Of a stretch of DNA of 64,000 nucleotides, positions 55,943-64,000 are shown piece after piece (position 1 is the first letter of the stretch; each line of letters begins with the position of its first letter). Made by a program: the position numbers and the translations under genes. The DNA comes from Paenibacillus sp. FSL H3-0469 (GTDB lineage: Bacteria; Bacillota; Bacilli; Paenibacillales; Paenibacillaceae): NCBI RefSeq assembly GCF_038051945.1, contig NZ_CP150302.1, positions 6,262,001 to 6,326,000 on the forward strand, written 5' to 3'. The notes beneath the pieces are model-generated. The model did no database searches, was not told the DNA's origin, and saw only the letters and a list, made by a program, of their open reading frames with translations.

Positions 55943-57040
55943 GTGCTGACAGGAATTATACTGGCGGGCGGACAGAACACCCGCATGCAGGGCCGCAATA
56001 AAGCCCTCCTGACCTACCAGGGAGAACCGTTCATTGTCCGGCAGGTAAGGGAGCTGCAGACCCTCTGCTCCAGCGTGATTGTGGTCACGAACAATCCTGC
56101 CCCGTATCTGGAACGTCTTCCACCGGATATTCTATATATACCGGATGTTTATGCCGGGCATGGGCCGCTGAGCGGGTTTCATGCCGCTTTTCTCAATGTA
56201 GAGACGGACTATGCCTGGGTGGTAAGCTGTGACAGCCCCGATATATCAGCTCCGGCCGCCGCATGGATGCTTACCCGGCTTGAGGCCGGCGGCTATGATG
56301 CGGTTCTGCCCGTGATTGACGGCAAGCATCAGATGCTGCACGGCGTATACCGGCCGCACCGGATCTTGCCGGATATTACAGCAAGACTTGCGAACCGTGA
56401 ATACCGGCTGGGCGGGTTGTTAGAATCACTGCACTGGTTAGGGGTGGAACGGGAGGATCTGGCCGGTGCGGGGCTAAAGGAAGATTTCGCGGCAGATATA
56501 GATACACCCGAACAATATGAGCAGCTGCTGCATCACTCGAAGGGAAGTGAGGAAATGGGCGATTCGTTATTTGAAATTACAGAATCCGTGATTATACCCG
56601 CTAAAGTATCCGATAAAGTTCTGCGCAGAGAGGCCGGGGCGATTACCTTATTCATCGGTACGGTGCGTGAGTTCACGCAGGGAAAAAAAACCTTGTATCT
56701 TGAATATGAAGCATACCCGTCCATGGCTGTAACGCAGCTGAAGCGCATCGGACAGGAAGTGCTGGAGCGCTGGCCGGATACGAAGGTTGCAGTTACTCAC
56801 CGGATCGGCAGGCTGGAGATTACCGATATTGCTGTAGTCATCGCAGTCTCCTCGCCCCACCGTAAGGCTGCCTATGAAGCGAATGAATACGTGATTGAGC
56901 GGATCAAGCAGATTGTTCCAATCTGGAAGAAGGAGATGGGCGAGGACGGCGAGGCCTGGATTGGCGACCAGCTCGGCCAGCAGACGTACCCCAAGGGGCG
57001 TCCTGACTTGCCGGATATTCCGGCGGAAGACCAGAGGTAG
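55943..57040 (+). CDS. mobA-moaE: MobA-MoaE fusion protein
   Basis: Protein of about 365 residues that joins two molybdenum cofactor enzymes. Residues 1-195 are MobA (LAGGQNTRMQGRNKALL, VVSCDSPDI), the molybdenum cofactor guanylyltransferase. Residues 205-350 are MoaE (GAITLFIGTVREF, YEAYPSMAVTQLKRI, VTHRIGRLEI, VSSPHRKAAYEANEYVIERIKQIVPIWKKE cut into parts), the large molybdopterin synthase subunit. The start may be GTG 55943 or TTG 55940 behind AGGAGG. An ATG at 56555 at the joint, preceded by AAGGGAAGTGAGG, could allow separate MoaE. MoaD, which MoaE needs, is not in the window. Which domain pairing aids flux is unknown. Confidence 0.9.
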   Translation: MLTGIILAGGQNTRMQGRNKALLTYQGEPFIVRQVRELQTLCSSVIVVTNNPAPYLERLPPDILYIPDVYAGHGPLSGFHAAFLNVETDYAWVVSCDSPDISAPAAAWMLTRLEAGGYDAVLPVIDGKHQMLHGVYRPHRILPDITARLANREYRLGGLLESLHWLGVEREDLAGAGLKEDFAADIDTPEQYEQLLHHSKGSEEMGDSLFEITESVIIPAKVSDKVLRREAGAITLFIGTVREFTQGKKTLYLEYEAYPSMAVTQLKRIGQEVLERWPDTKVAVTHRIGRLEITDIAVVIAVSSPHRKAAYEANEYVIERIKQIVPIWKKEMGEDGEAWIGDQLGQQTYPKGRPDLPDIPAEDQR

Positions 57041-57059
57041 CGATAAGGAGGAACGTTCA

Positions 57060-57767
57060 ATGAATGCAGAACAGGTGATGCAGGAGCTTGAAGCGCTTGG
57101 CAAGGAACGGACCAAGAAGATGTATACCGCAAACGGTGCACGGGAACCGCTCTTTGGTGTGGCTACCGGTGCCATGAAGCCAATTTTTAAGCAAACCGGA
57201 ATCAATCAGGCGCTGGCTGAGGAACTGTATGCTACAGGTAATTATGATGCGATGTATTTTGCCGGGATCATTGCTGATCCGAACGGGATGACAGAGGCGG
57301 ATTACAACCGCTGGATGGACGGGGCTTATTTCTATATGCTGTCTGATTTCGTTGTGGCTGTAACCTTGGCTGAAGCGGATATTGCCCAGCAGGTGGCCGA
57401 CGAATGGATCAGGAGCGGAGAAGACCTCCGAATGTCGGCAGGCTGGAGCTGTTACTGCTGGCTGCTGGGAAGCCGCCCGGATCAGGAGTTCCCGGAGAGT
57501 AAGCTGGCAGATATGCTGGAGCAGGCCGAGCAGAGCATTCATCAGTCCCCGGAGCGCACCCGGTATTCGATGAACAATTTTATGTATACGGTGGCCGTAT
57601 CCTATTCGCCGCTTCATGAGCTGGCTCGTGAGACGGCGGAGCGGGTGGGTCCGGTTGAGGTGGACAAGGACAAGCCGAAGAGTAAGCTCATCAGCGCATA
57701 CGATAATATTATGAAGGCTGTCGACAAAGGACGGATCGGGTTCAAGCGCAAGCATGTACGCTGCTGA
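57060..57767 (+). CDS. DNA alkylation repair protein (AlkD/AlkC-like)
   Basis: Protein of 235 residues resembling the DNA alkylation repair (YhaZ/AlkC-like HEAT repeat) family: FGVATGAMKPIFKQTG, YDAMYFAGIIADP, and NNFMYTVAVSY. Members remove alkylated bases, but for this branch activity is not proved. ATG 57060 follows AAGGAGG. The frame lies just after the mobA-moaE gene, 19 bp away, so it may be read through. Confidence 0.8.
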   Translation: MNAEQVMQELEALGKERTKKMYTANGAREPLFGVATGAMKPIFKQTGINQALAEELYATGNYDAMYFAGIIADPNGMTEADYNRWMDGAYFYMLSDFVVAVTLAEADIAQQVADEWIRSGEDLRMSAGWSCYCWLLGSRPDQEFPESKLADMLEQAEQSIHQSPERTRYSMNNFMYTVAVSYSPLHELARETAERVGPVEVDKDKPKSKLISAYDNIMKAVDKGRIGFKRKHVRC

Positions 57768-57874
57768 TCTCGCGGATTTCACCGGCATCCGGTAATGTTT
57801 CGCTGCTTCTGGTTAATAAATGCTATGCATTTGGATAACCTATTCCCTATCCTGGAAGAAAAGAGGCGGTAAAG

Positions 57875-58366
57875 ATGTCAACTACACACCATAGTCACGA
57901 GGAAGCCGTTGAGACGGTCCGCAAGCTGATCAAGGGTATCGATATGGCCATGCTCACCACCATCTCGGAGGAAGGGCTGGTCTCCCGGCCCATGAAGACC
58001 CAGGAAGTCGAATTCGACGGAGACTTGTGGTTCCTGACCAAGAAGGATACCAGCAAGTTCGGGGAGATTCTGTATGATCCGCGAGTGAATGTCGTGTATG
58101 CTGATAAATCTTATGTATCGATCCGCGGGACAGCCGAAATTGTAAACGATGTGAACAAGAAGAAAGAGCTCTGGAGTGCAGGGTACGATACGTTCCTGAA
58201 GACAAGCTATGATGATCCGAATGTCATTCTGCTCAAGGTCCATGCCGAAGCCGCCGAATATTGGAAGAGCGGCAATCTGGCCGAGAAGGCAGTATATATG
58301 TTCAAGCGGATGACCGGCCAGGACACGGAAGGGCTGAATCTGAATCAGACGGTCGAGCTGGAATAG
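57875..58366 (+). CDS. Pyridoxamine 5'-phosphate oxidase-fold general stress protein
   Basis: Protein of 163 residues of the split-barrel flavin reductase/PNPOx-like group, similar in layout to general stress protein 26 of Bacillus. Visible: MAMLTTISEEGLVSRPMKTQEVEFDGDLWFLT and the VSIRGTAEIV strand, cut here in parts. Such proteins bind FMN or related cofactors; the physiological role is not settled. AAAAGAGGCGGTAAAG precedes ATG 57875. A possible terminator follows. Confidence 0.85.
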   Translation: MSTTHHSHEEAVETVRKLIKGIDMAMLTTISEEGLVSRPMKTQEVEFDGDLWFLTKKDTSKFGEILYDPRVNVVYADKSYVSIRGTAEIVNDVNKKKELWSAGYDTFLKTSYDDPNVILLKVHAEAAEYWKSGNLAEKAVYMFKRMTGQDTEGLNLNQTVELE

Positions 58367-58414
58367 AGCAGACAGAAGGTTTTAGGAAGCTATAGGTTCA
58401 TAGGTTCTGCAACG

Positions 58415-58453
58415 GAGAGATCAACAGAATTCATCTGGGGGTCTCTTTTTTTT
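58415..58453 (+). terminator. Probable terminator before the sigma factor gene
   Basis: Short stem GAGAGATC/GGTCTC with a long loop and eight T. Confidence 0.55.
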
Positions 58454-58536
58454 GTTGTGGCGCTTGTAAAAGATAATTGTCACATTACATACGGCTCATG
58501 TGTTATATCTATATGCTTTGCAGAAAGGAGATTATC

Positions 58537-59094
58537 GTGGACCCTATCGAAGAGAAGATTAGAAGGATTCAGGGCGGGGAAGGAGGCTTGTACTCGGATG
58601 TGATCAGGCTGTACCAGCAACGGATTTACCTCTATTGTTACCGCTTGTTGAATAACAAGGAAGAGGCAGAAGACGCAGTACAGGATATCTTGATCAAGGC
58701 CTACCAGAATATCGGGCAGTACAAGCCTCAGGCAGATTTCACCTCATGGCTCTACAAGATTGCTTATCATCATTGCCTCAATCAGCTGCGGCGGCAGAAA
58801 TCACGGCAGCAGCTGCGGAAGCTGCTGGGGCAGGAGGTTACGGAGAAGAGCGCCGAGCAAATGTTTGAGAACCGCCTGTTCAGCGAGCCGGTCTCGGCGG
58901 CTCTGGGGAAGCTGGATGTGGAGGACCGGAATTTATTGATCCTGCGGATTTATGAAGATAAATCATTTGCGGAAATCAGTGAAATTCTGGGTGTGAGTAC
59001 GGCTACCGTACGCAAAAGATATGAACGGACCAGGGAAAAACTTAAAAAAGCGATTGAGCGAAAGGAGAAACAATTATGGGCAAGCGTGAATTAA
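58537..59094 (+). CDS. ECF-type RNA polymerase sigma factor
   Basis: Sigma-70 family protein of 185 residues with region 2 (YCYRLLNNKEEAEDAVQDILIKAY, cut in parts, plus FTSWLYKIAYHHCLNQLRRQ) and region 4 (LGKLDVEDRNLLILRIYEDKSFAEISEILGVSTATVRKRYERT, cut in parts). The start is GTG 58537 with AAAGGAG six bases upstream; an earlier ATG at 58513 is possible. The stop overlaps the next gene by 19 bp, the usual sigma/anti-sigma coupling. Its regulon is not shown by the window. Confidence 0.92.
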   Translation: MDPIEEKIRRIQGGEGGLYSDVIRLYQQRIYLYCYRLLNNKEEAEDAVQDILIKAYQNIGQYKPQADFTSWLYKIAYHHCLNQLRRQKSRQQLRKLLGQEVTEKSAEQMFENRLFSEPVSAALGKLDVEDRNLLILRIYEDKSFAEISEILGVSTATVRKRYERTREKLKKAIERKEKQLWASVN

Positions 59095-60260
59095 CTCCAG
59101 AGGAACAGTTTCTCAAGGATGGAGACCGTTCAGCACATTGGAACACCGTTGATGTTCATGATCCAGTAATGAAGGCGCTCGGGCTTGAGGGGGCATTGAC
59201 TGCTGAAGGAGACGAGAACCTGCTTCAGACCCTTCCGCCAAGCGTAGAGGCACCTAAAGTAATGCGCAGAATGGAAACAAGAACCGGGCGGAGACAGAAG
59301 CGGATGCCAGTGAAGGGCTGGGCGGCGGCGGTCCTGGCACTGGTCTTGCTGGGCGGCGGCTATACCCAGTTCTCCGGTATACTCCAGCAAGGAGCTGAAG
59401 CCCAGAGTCCGGGTGAGGTCCGGCAAGGGGCTGGAGCCCAGTATAAGGTGCTTCCGTATCAGCCGCTTCCGGCGACGGCTTCCGGCGGAACGCTGATTGA
59501 GAAGGCGAAAGAACCCCTGAAGCCTTATATTCCCAACGCAGAGCCGGGTGCAGACGATGAAGCCAACAAGAAGCTGAGTATTCTCTATAACCAGAAGTAT
59601 TCAAAAGGGGCAGAGCTTATGAAGGAGATTTTGCTTCCTGGAGAGTATGCCACCTATCTAATTACACGTGAAGGAGAGGAGGGAGAGGGGAGTATGAATA
59701 TGTATCGTCCGCCCCTCACGTTCAAGGACTATACCGCCTATAAGACCAGTGTAGAGGAGCACAACGCTCCGGTCCTGGAGCAGCCGGCGTATCTGCCGGA
59801 AGGGTATACCCTGGACGAGGCCATCATCAACCCTTCTTTCTTAAAAGTGCCGGATGTGCAGGAGCTTAAAGGCGAAAACGAGAGAGACCTGGGAGACAAC
59901 TTCCAGTTGGCCTGGAGAGTCGAGAAGGCGGAGAACATTGACTATCCGTATTCCTCCCTGGTATACAAGAAAGGGGAGGCTCAGGTGAGAATCAGTGTCT
60001 CGCGTGTGGATAACAACCAAAACCCGGCAGACCCGCTCTCGTGGAGTGAACATACAAAGATGGAGAATATCGAGATTAAAGGCAGACAGGCCATTTTCTC
60101 GGATGACTCGGACAACAAGGAACTTGACTTGGGATTTAAGTACGAGTTAGTTTGGTCTGACCCCGATGCAAAGGTCATCTATTCTGTGATCGCCGGCCAG
60201 GAGAATACGGAGCTAACGAAGGATGAGCTTATCGGCATTGCCGCCAGCATGATGAAATAA
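59076..60260 (+). CDS. Putative membrane-anchored anti-sigma factor with large external domain
   Basis: Protein of 394 residues. A cytoplasmic N-terminus (1-80) lacks a clear zinc-binding ZAS motif; one membrane segment lies at 81-97 (GWAAAVLALVLLGGGYTQF). The external part (100-394) ends in a domain similar to DUF4367 (PAYLPEGYTLDEAIIN ... VIYSVIAGQENTELTKDELIGIAASM, cut in parts). Overlap with the ECF sigma gene strongly suggests it is the anti-sigma factor. The signal is probably sensed by the external domain, perhaps at the cell wall or membrane. Confidence 0.8.
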   Translation: MGKRELTPEEQFLKDGDRSAHWNTVDVHDPVMKALGLEGALTAEGDENLLQTLPPSVEAPKVMRRMETRTGRRQKRMPVKGWAAAVLALVLLGGGYTQFSGILQQGAEAQSPGEVRQGAGAQYKVLPYQPLPATASGGTLIEKAKEPLKPYIPNAEPGADDEANKKLSILYNQKYSKGAELMKEILLPGEYATYLITREGEEGEGSMNMYRPPLTFKDYTAYKTSVEEHNAPVLEQPAYLPEGYTLDEAIINPSFLKVPDVQELKGENERDLGDNFQLAWRVEKAENIDYPYSSLVYKKGEAQVRISVSRVDNNQNPADPLSWSEHTKMENIEIKGRQAIFSDDSDNKELDLGFKYELVWSDPDAKVIYSVIAGQENTELTKDELIGIAASMMK

Positions 60261-60282
60261 TTAATTCAGAGTTGACACTCAG

Positions 60283-60330
60283 GGCTGTTTCACTATCTTA
60301 GGATAGCGGAGCAGCCTTTGAACGTTTTTT
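60283..60330 (+). terminator. Probable terminator after the anti-sigma gene
   Basis: Fifteen-base stem GGCTGTTTCACTATC paired with GATAGCGGAGCAGCC (with G-U pairs), loop of four, then TTTG and six T. Confidence 0.65.
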
Positions 60331-60353
60331 GCCTAGCTGCAGGATGGCATATT

Positions 60354-60389
60354 CGTAAGATTTTATAAGAATTCGTGCATCGCCCTCCT
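60354..60389 (+). promoter_or_regulatory. Conserved 36-bp element ahead of the binding-protein gene
   Basis: This stretch matches 61991-62026 without gaps at about 30 of 36 positions; the core is AAGAATTCG, then GCAT, then GCCCTCCT. It ends 72 bp before ATG 60462. The end CCCTCCT is complementary to the AGGAGGG ribosome binding site of the same gene. A regulatory role is inferred from duplication at a similar distance in two related promoters. Confidence 0.55.
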
Positions 60390-60461
60390 ATGAACTTCCA
60401 ACCCGTCTTGTTAATATAGCAATGTAGCAAGAGAATACAGATGCATACAGGAGGGTTCAAG

Positions 60462-61811
60462 ATGTTGAAATGGAAGCGTTCTCTTTCGGTCCTGGCGATG
60501 ACAGCGATATTAGGTACACTGGCTGCCTGCGGCGGCGGAGGGAATAAAGTAAACAATGCAGGAGGGGCTACAGAAGCACCCGCCGGCACCAATGCGGCTG
60601 CAACGGCAGCTGCAACTGAAGCGCCAAGCACCAATGAACCGGTCAAGCTGCGGATTATGTGGTGGGGCTCCCAGCCGCGTCACGAAGCTACCTTGGCGGC
60701 CCTGGAATTGTACACGAAGAACAATCCGAATGTAACCTTCGAGCCGGAATATTCCGGGATGGACGGTTATCTGGACAAATTATCCACGCAGGCTGCGGCC
60801 AACAACGCACCCGATGTGGTTCAGCTTGACCCGGGCTGGATGCCGGACTGGATGGCCCGCCAGCAATTGGCCGACCTGGCTCCTGAGGTCGATGTAAGCA
60901 AATTCGATACGAAGCTGCTGTCAGGCGGCCAATTGGACGGCAAGCAGTATGCCGTTCCGCTCGGCTCGGTGGCCTTCGGTATGGTATATGATAAAGCCGC
61001 TATGGATAAGCTGGGGATTGCGAATCCGGCCAACGGCTGGACCTGGGATGAGTTCTTCGCCCTGGCGAAGGAATCCAAGTCCAAGCTGCCGAAGGGGCAG
61101 TATTTCACCCTCGACTATGCAGGTAACTATTTCATGTACTCGGCGTATCAGTATGCCAGAGGCAAAGGGCAGGTCATCACGGATGACGGCCACTTCAACG
61201 TGGATGAAGCCACCTATCTGGACTGGACCCGCAAGTTCGAAGAGCTCCGCAAGGAAGGGCTTGTTCCTCCGGCGGATGTGAATGCTTCCGATAAGGAAAA
61301 TGATCCGCAAATGGATCTGCTCGCAGCAGGCAAGGTACTGTTCCGTTACAGCTTCTCCAACAATCTGGGAACCTGGGACAGCATTAAGCCAGGAGCCTAC
61401 GCACTTGTAACCATGCCGCGTGCCGAAGAGGCCGGAGGCTGGCTGAAGCCGTCGATGTACATGGCGGTCTCCAAGAACTCCAAGCATGCCGAAGAAGCCA
61501 AGAAATTCATCAACTGGTTCGTGAATGATGCTGAAGCGGCCAAGATTACCCAGACCTTCCGTGGCCTCCCGGCCAACAAGGATAACGCCGCTCTGCTGGA
61601 AGCTAATATGAGCGATCTGGATAAGGTAGGCTTGGCTCTGCTCCGTGCTACAGAGCCGGATGGCCAGACCTGGTCAGCCGGAGCCGGCGGCTGGACGAAC
61701 TTCGTGGACAAAGACTGGGTACTGGTCCGTGATCAGCTCAGCTTCGGTAAATCCACACCGGAAGAGGCGTTCAAGCAGCTGAAGGAAGCCTCGCTATCCT
61801 ACGAGAAATAA
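60462..61811 (+). CDS. Sugar ABC transporter substrate-binding lipoprotein
   Basis: Extracellular solute-binding protein of 449 residues (family 1). The signal peptide ends in the lipobox LAAC with the lipidated C23, followed by a G- and A-rich linker to about residue 55. The mature part shows MWWGSQPRHEATLAALELYTKNNP and GLPANKDNA. ATG 60462 follows AGGAGGG; an ATG at 60441 does not. It captures a sugar and delivers it to the two permeases downstream. An ATPase gene is absent; such importers usually share an MsmX-type ATPase. It is separated from the permeases by a terminator and a second promoter region. Confidence 0.9.
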   Translation: MLKWKRSLSVLAMTAILGTLAACGGGGNKVNNAGGATEAPAGTNAAATAAATEAPSTNEPVKLRIMWWGSQPRHEATLAALELYTKNNPNVTFEPEYSGMDGYLDKLSTQAAANNAPDVVQLDPGWMPDWMARQQLADLAPEVDVSKFDTKLLSGGQLDGKQYAVPLGSVAFGMVYDKAAMDKLGIANPANGWTWDEFFALAKESKSKLPKGQYFTLDYAGNYFMYSAYQYARGKGQVITDDGHFNVDEATYLDWTRKFEELRKEGLVPPADVNASDKENDPQMDLLAAGKVLFRYSFSNNLGTWDSIKPGAYALVTMPRAEEAGGWLKPSMYMAVSKNSKHAEEAKKFINWFVNDAEAAKITQTFRGLPANKDNAALLEANMSDLDKVGLALLRATEPDGQTWSAGAGGWTNFVDKDWVLVRDQLSFGKSTPEEAFKQLKEASLSYEK

Positions 61812-61822
61812 GGTATGAACTG

Positions 61823-61860
61823 AAAGCCCGGGACAGCAATGTTCCGGGCTTTATCTTTTT
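61823..61860 (+). terminator. Terminator between binding protein and permease genes
   Basis: Stem AAAGCCCGGGA/TTCCGGGCTTT with an eight-base loop and a T-rich tail. It may let the binding protein be made in excess over the permeases. A second perfect hairpin, CCGTCCTT-AA-AAGGACGG (61923-61940), follows without a T run. Confidence 0.85.
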
Positions 61861-61990
61861 AAAAGATAAGAATTTATATGCTTCACGCTATAATTATCCT
61901 TATCTTTCTCGCTGAAACGGTACCGTCCTTAAAAGGACGGCATTGCCGTTTCCACTTGGAACGCGGTTATACTCGTGTTTTCGAATTAAT

Positions 61991-62026
61991 CGTTATATTT
62001 TGAAAGAATTCGAGCATTGCCCTCCT
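61991..62026 (+). promoter_or_regulatory. Conserved 36-bp element ahead of the permease operon
   Basis: Second copy of the 60354-60389 element, 66 bp before ATG 62092. A possible promoter, TGGACC and TATACA with 16 bp between, follows it at 62038-62065, so the element would lie just upstream of the -35, as an activator site would. Confidence 0.55.
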
Positions 62027-62091
62027 TTAGCCGGAGTGTGGACCAATACTATACTTAAGCTATACAAATTGACCACAAGAGGTGACCACAG

Positions 62092-63054
62092 ATGAACCGC
62101 TCCACAACCACTTTAGCCCAAGCCTCGCCAGCGCCCAAAAAAAGCTCTTATTTCAAAAGCCGGTGGAATGCTCCGCTTGCAGGCTATTTGTTTATTTCGC
62201 CCTGGCTGATCGGGTTCCTGGCCCTGACGGCGTATCCGTTGTTCTTATCGCTGTACTATTCGTTTACCGACTACACCCTGATGCAGCCGATGAAATGGAT
62301 CGGGTCCCGCAATTACGAACGGATTTTCACAGCAGACCCCAAATTCATTCAATCCGCCAAAGTCACGGTCATGTACGTGCTGGCCTCTGTGCCTCTTAAA
62401 CTAATTGCGGCCCTGCTCGTGGCCATGATTCTCAGCAGAGCGGTCAGAGGGATCAGCGTGTACCGCACAGCGATCTATTTCCCTTCACTGATCGGCGGAA
62501 GTATCGGGGTATCGCTGCTCTGGCGCAACATCTTCGGGGTAGACGGGATTTTCAACAAGCTGATTGCTGTCTTTGGCATCGAGGGGAAAAGCTGGATCAC
62601 CAACCCGGACACTGCGCTTGGTACACTGATTCTGCTCACGGTCTGGCAATTCGGCTCAACCATGGTTATCTTCCTGGCCGGGCTGAAGCAGATTCCGAAT
62701 GACTTATATGAGGCTTCCTCGGTAGACGGGGCTAATAAGTTCATTCAATTCTTCCGCATCACACTGCCCATGCTGTCGCCGATTCTCTACTTCAATCTGA
62801 TCATGGCCGTGATCAACGCCTTCCAGATGTTCACCTCGGCCTTTGTGATTACGAATGGCGGACCGATGAACGCTACATACGTGTACGCTATGTATTTGTA
62901 CGAACGGGCCTTCAGCCGGTACGAGCTGGGCTATGCCTCTGCACTGGCCTGGATTATGCTGGTCGCTATCGTAGCTGCAACGCTGCTGATCTCCTACACC
63001 TCGAAATATTGGGTATTCTATGAGACTGACACTGGAGGGAAAAAACGCAAATGA
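62092..63054 (+). CDS. Sugar ABC transporter permease, MalF/UgpA type
   Basis: Permease of 320 residues with six membrane segments and the EAA loop LYEASSVDGANKFIQFFRITLP. The N-terminal PLAGYLFISPWLIGFLAL is typical of CUT1 permeases. It pairs with the next permease (shared ATGA at 63051-63054). AAGAGGTG precedes ATG 62092. Confidence 0.93.
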   Translation: MNRSTTTLAQASPAPKKSSYFKSRWNAPLAGYLFISPWLIGFLALTAYPLFLSLYYSFTDYTLMQPMKWIGSRNYERIFTADPKFIQSAKVTVMYVLASVPLKLIAALLVAMILSRAVRGISVYRTAIYFPSLIGGSIGVSLLWRNIFGVDGIFNKLIAVFGIEGKSWITNPDTALGTLILLTVWQFGSTMVIFLAGLKQIPNDLYEASSVDGANKFIQFFRITLPMLSPILYFNLIMAVINAFQMFTSAFVITNGGPMNATYVYAMYLYERAFSRYELGYASALAWIMLVAIVAATLLISYTSKYWVFYETDTGGKKRK

Positions 63055-63896
63055 CAACTCTGAATTGGAAGCCTGCACTCCGGCATGTGTTCATGATTCT
63101 CTTCAGCTTCATCATGGTCTATCCGATTGTCTGGTGGGTCGGCGCCTCGCTGAAGGATAGTACGGAGCTGAGTTCACCGGGAATCTTCCCGTCCGTCCCG
63201 CAATGGGAGAATTTCACCAAGGGCTGGAACTCGGTACCCGGACACACGTTCACCGATTTCTATCTCAACACCTTCTGGCTTGAAATTATGGTGCTGATCG
63301 CAACGCTGCTATCCTGTACACTGGTCGCTTTCGGGTTCGCCCGACTGGATTTTCCGCTCAAGAAATTCTGGTTCTCGATTCTGATGCTGACGCTGATGAT
63401 GCCGGGCCAGGTACTGATCATTCCCCAGTACGCCTTGTTCCATCAGCTGGGCTGGGTGAACACGTATTTGCCGTTTGTCGTTCCCCATCTGCTGGCGGGC
63501 GGGGCCGGCGGGAGCTTCTTCGTCTTCCTGCTGATCCAGTTCATCCGCGGTGTGCCCAAGGAGCTGGATGAATCGGCCAAAATCGACGGTTGCTCCTGGT
63601 TCGGGATTTTCTGGAGAGTGGTCATGCCGCTGGCCTTCCCGGCGGTCGTTACGGTGACCATCTTCTGCTTCCTGTGGAACTGGGATGACTTCCTGGGACA
63701 TCTCCTCTACATCAACACGGTTGACAAATACACGGTGGGTCTCGCGCTGCGCATGATCAATGACTCCCAGTCTGCAGCTGAGTGGGGCCAGCTTCTGGCC
63801 ATGTCGCTTGTCTCTATTGTTCCGGCAACGCTTGTGTTCACCTTCCTGCAGAAGTATTTCGTGGACGGGATTGCCACAACAGGCATAAAGGGATAA
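63051..63896 (+). CDS. Sugar ABC transporter permease, MalG/UgpE type
   Basis: Permease of 281 residues with six membrane segments and the EAA loop ELDESAKIDGCSWFGIFWRVVMPL, cut at its ends. It completes the translocation pore with the preceding protein. The start overlaps its stop. A terminator hairpin follows at 63922. Confidence 0.93.
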   Translation: MTTLNWKPALRHVFMILFSFIMVYPIVWWVGASLKDSTELSSPGIFPSVPQWENFTKGWNSVPGHTFTDFYLNTFWLEIMVLIATLLSCTLVAFGFARLDFPLKKFWFSILMLTLMMPGQVLIIPQYALFHQLGWVNTYLPFVVPHLLAGGAGGSFFVFLLIQFIRGVPKELDESAKIDGCSWFGIFWRVVMPLAFPAVVTVTIFCFLWNWDDFLGHLLYINTVDKYTVGLALRMINDSQSAAEWGQLLAMSLVSIVPATLVFTFLQKYFVDGIATTGIKG

Positions 63897-63921
63897 GATT
63901 TAAAAAAAACATCCGTCCGAT

Positions 63922-63970
63922 AACGGTAAAGCGCCTGAGCCTTATTCGACGCTTTACCGTTTATTTCTTG
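63922..63970 (+). terminator. Terminator after the permease operon
   Basis: Perfect 12-bp stem AACGGTAAAGCG/CGCTTTACCGTT with a 16-base loop and a TTATTT tail. Confidence 0.82.
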
Positions 63971-64000
63971 TGAACCGGAGGCGAAGGAAGGGGATCATTT

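Noticed and set aside
35532..57040. Nitrate region as a recently acquired genomic island
   Set aside because: No integrase, transposase, tRNA or flanking direct repeat was seen, and codon usage looks like the neighbours. Only the Rpn remnant hints at past mobility.

Overview
The window looks like chromosome from a Paenibacillus-type member of the Bacillota. Strong GGAGG-type ribosome binding sites, frequent GTG and TTG starts and a moderately high GC content are visible throughout. The gene content also fits: a staphylococcal/bacillary NreABC nitrate system, a YwiC homologue, many intracellular glycoside hydrolases under AraC and LacI regulators, and a CUT1-type sugar ABC transporter. I saw no rRNA, tRNA, integrase, insertion sequence or CRISPR array. 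Genus assignment is inference.

Layout. (1) 1-5770: the distal part of a tightly overlapping operon holding CitG and CitX (makers of the citrate-lyase acyl-carrier prosthetic group), an MFS transporter, two ATP-grasp ligases and an SbnB-like 2,3-diaminopropionate synthase. It runs off the left edge and looks like a small-molecule (metallophore or peptide-like) pathway that I cannot match to a described one. (2) 5879-7747: a small hypothetical gene, then a MerR regulator divergent from a zinc alcohol dehydrogenase, with a classic 19-bp-spacer MerR promoter between them. (3) 7854-11368: GH27 enzyme, AraC regulator and a CE2-like esterase. (4) 11604-15136: a DinG-like helicase and a cysteine-rich hypothetical protein. 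(5) 15223-22167: two soluble hybrid histidine kinases, the second a 1902-residue protein with nine 92-residue HAMP-type repeats. (6) 22284-35385: carbohydrate block with LacI and AraC regulators, an apiosidase-like hydrolase, a Gfo/Idh/MocA oxidoreductase, a DUF5107-TPR protein, a GH2 enzyme and a cellulase-like protein. (7) 35532-57040: nitrogen-oxide respiration and molybdenum cofactor region: hmp, nsrR, two hemerythrin-like proteins, narGHJI, nreABC, a NarK fused to a PAS domain, moeA, moaA, an acetolactate synthase large subunit, ywiC, mobB and a mobA-moaE fusion. (8) 57060-63896: a DNA alkylation repair protein, a flavin/pyridoxamine oxidase-like stress protein, an ECF sigma/anti-sigma pair and a sugar ABC importer.

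How it fits together. NreA (nitrate), NreB (oxygen, by Fe-S cluster) and NreC would switch on narGHJI and narK in nitrate-containing anoxic conditions. GC-rich inverted repeats stand before both targets. MoeA, MoaA, MobB and MobA-MoaE supply part of the molybdenum cofactor that NarG needs; moaB, moaC and moaD are not in the window. NsrR and Hmp handle the nitric oxide that nitrate respiration produces, probably with help from the hemerythrin-like proteins.

Non-coding signals of note are two clusters of short palindromic repeats with a period of about 51 bp (11408-11595 and 28183-28360), a 36-bp element conserved ahead of both ABC transporter units, and paired TGTTTAGTT repeats ahead of the LacI-flanked hydrolase operon.
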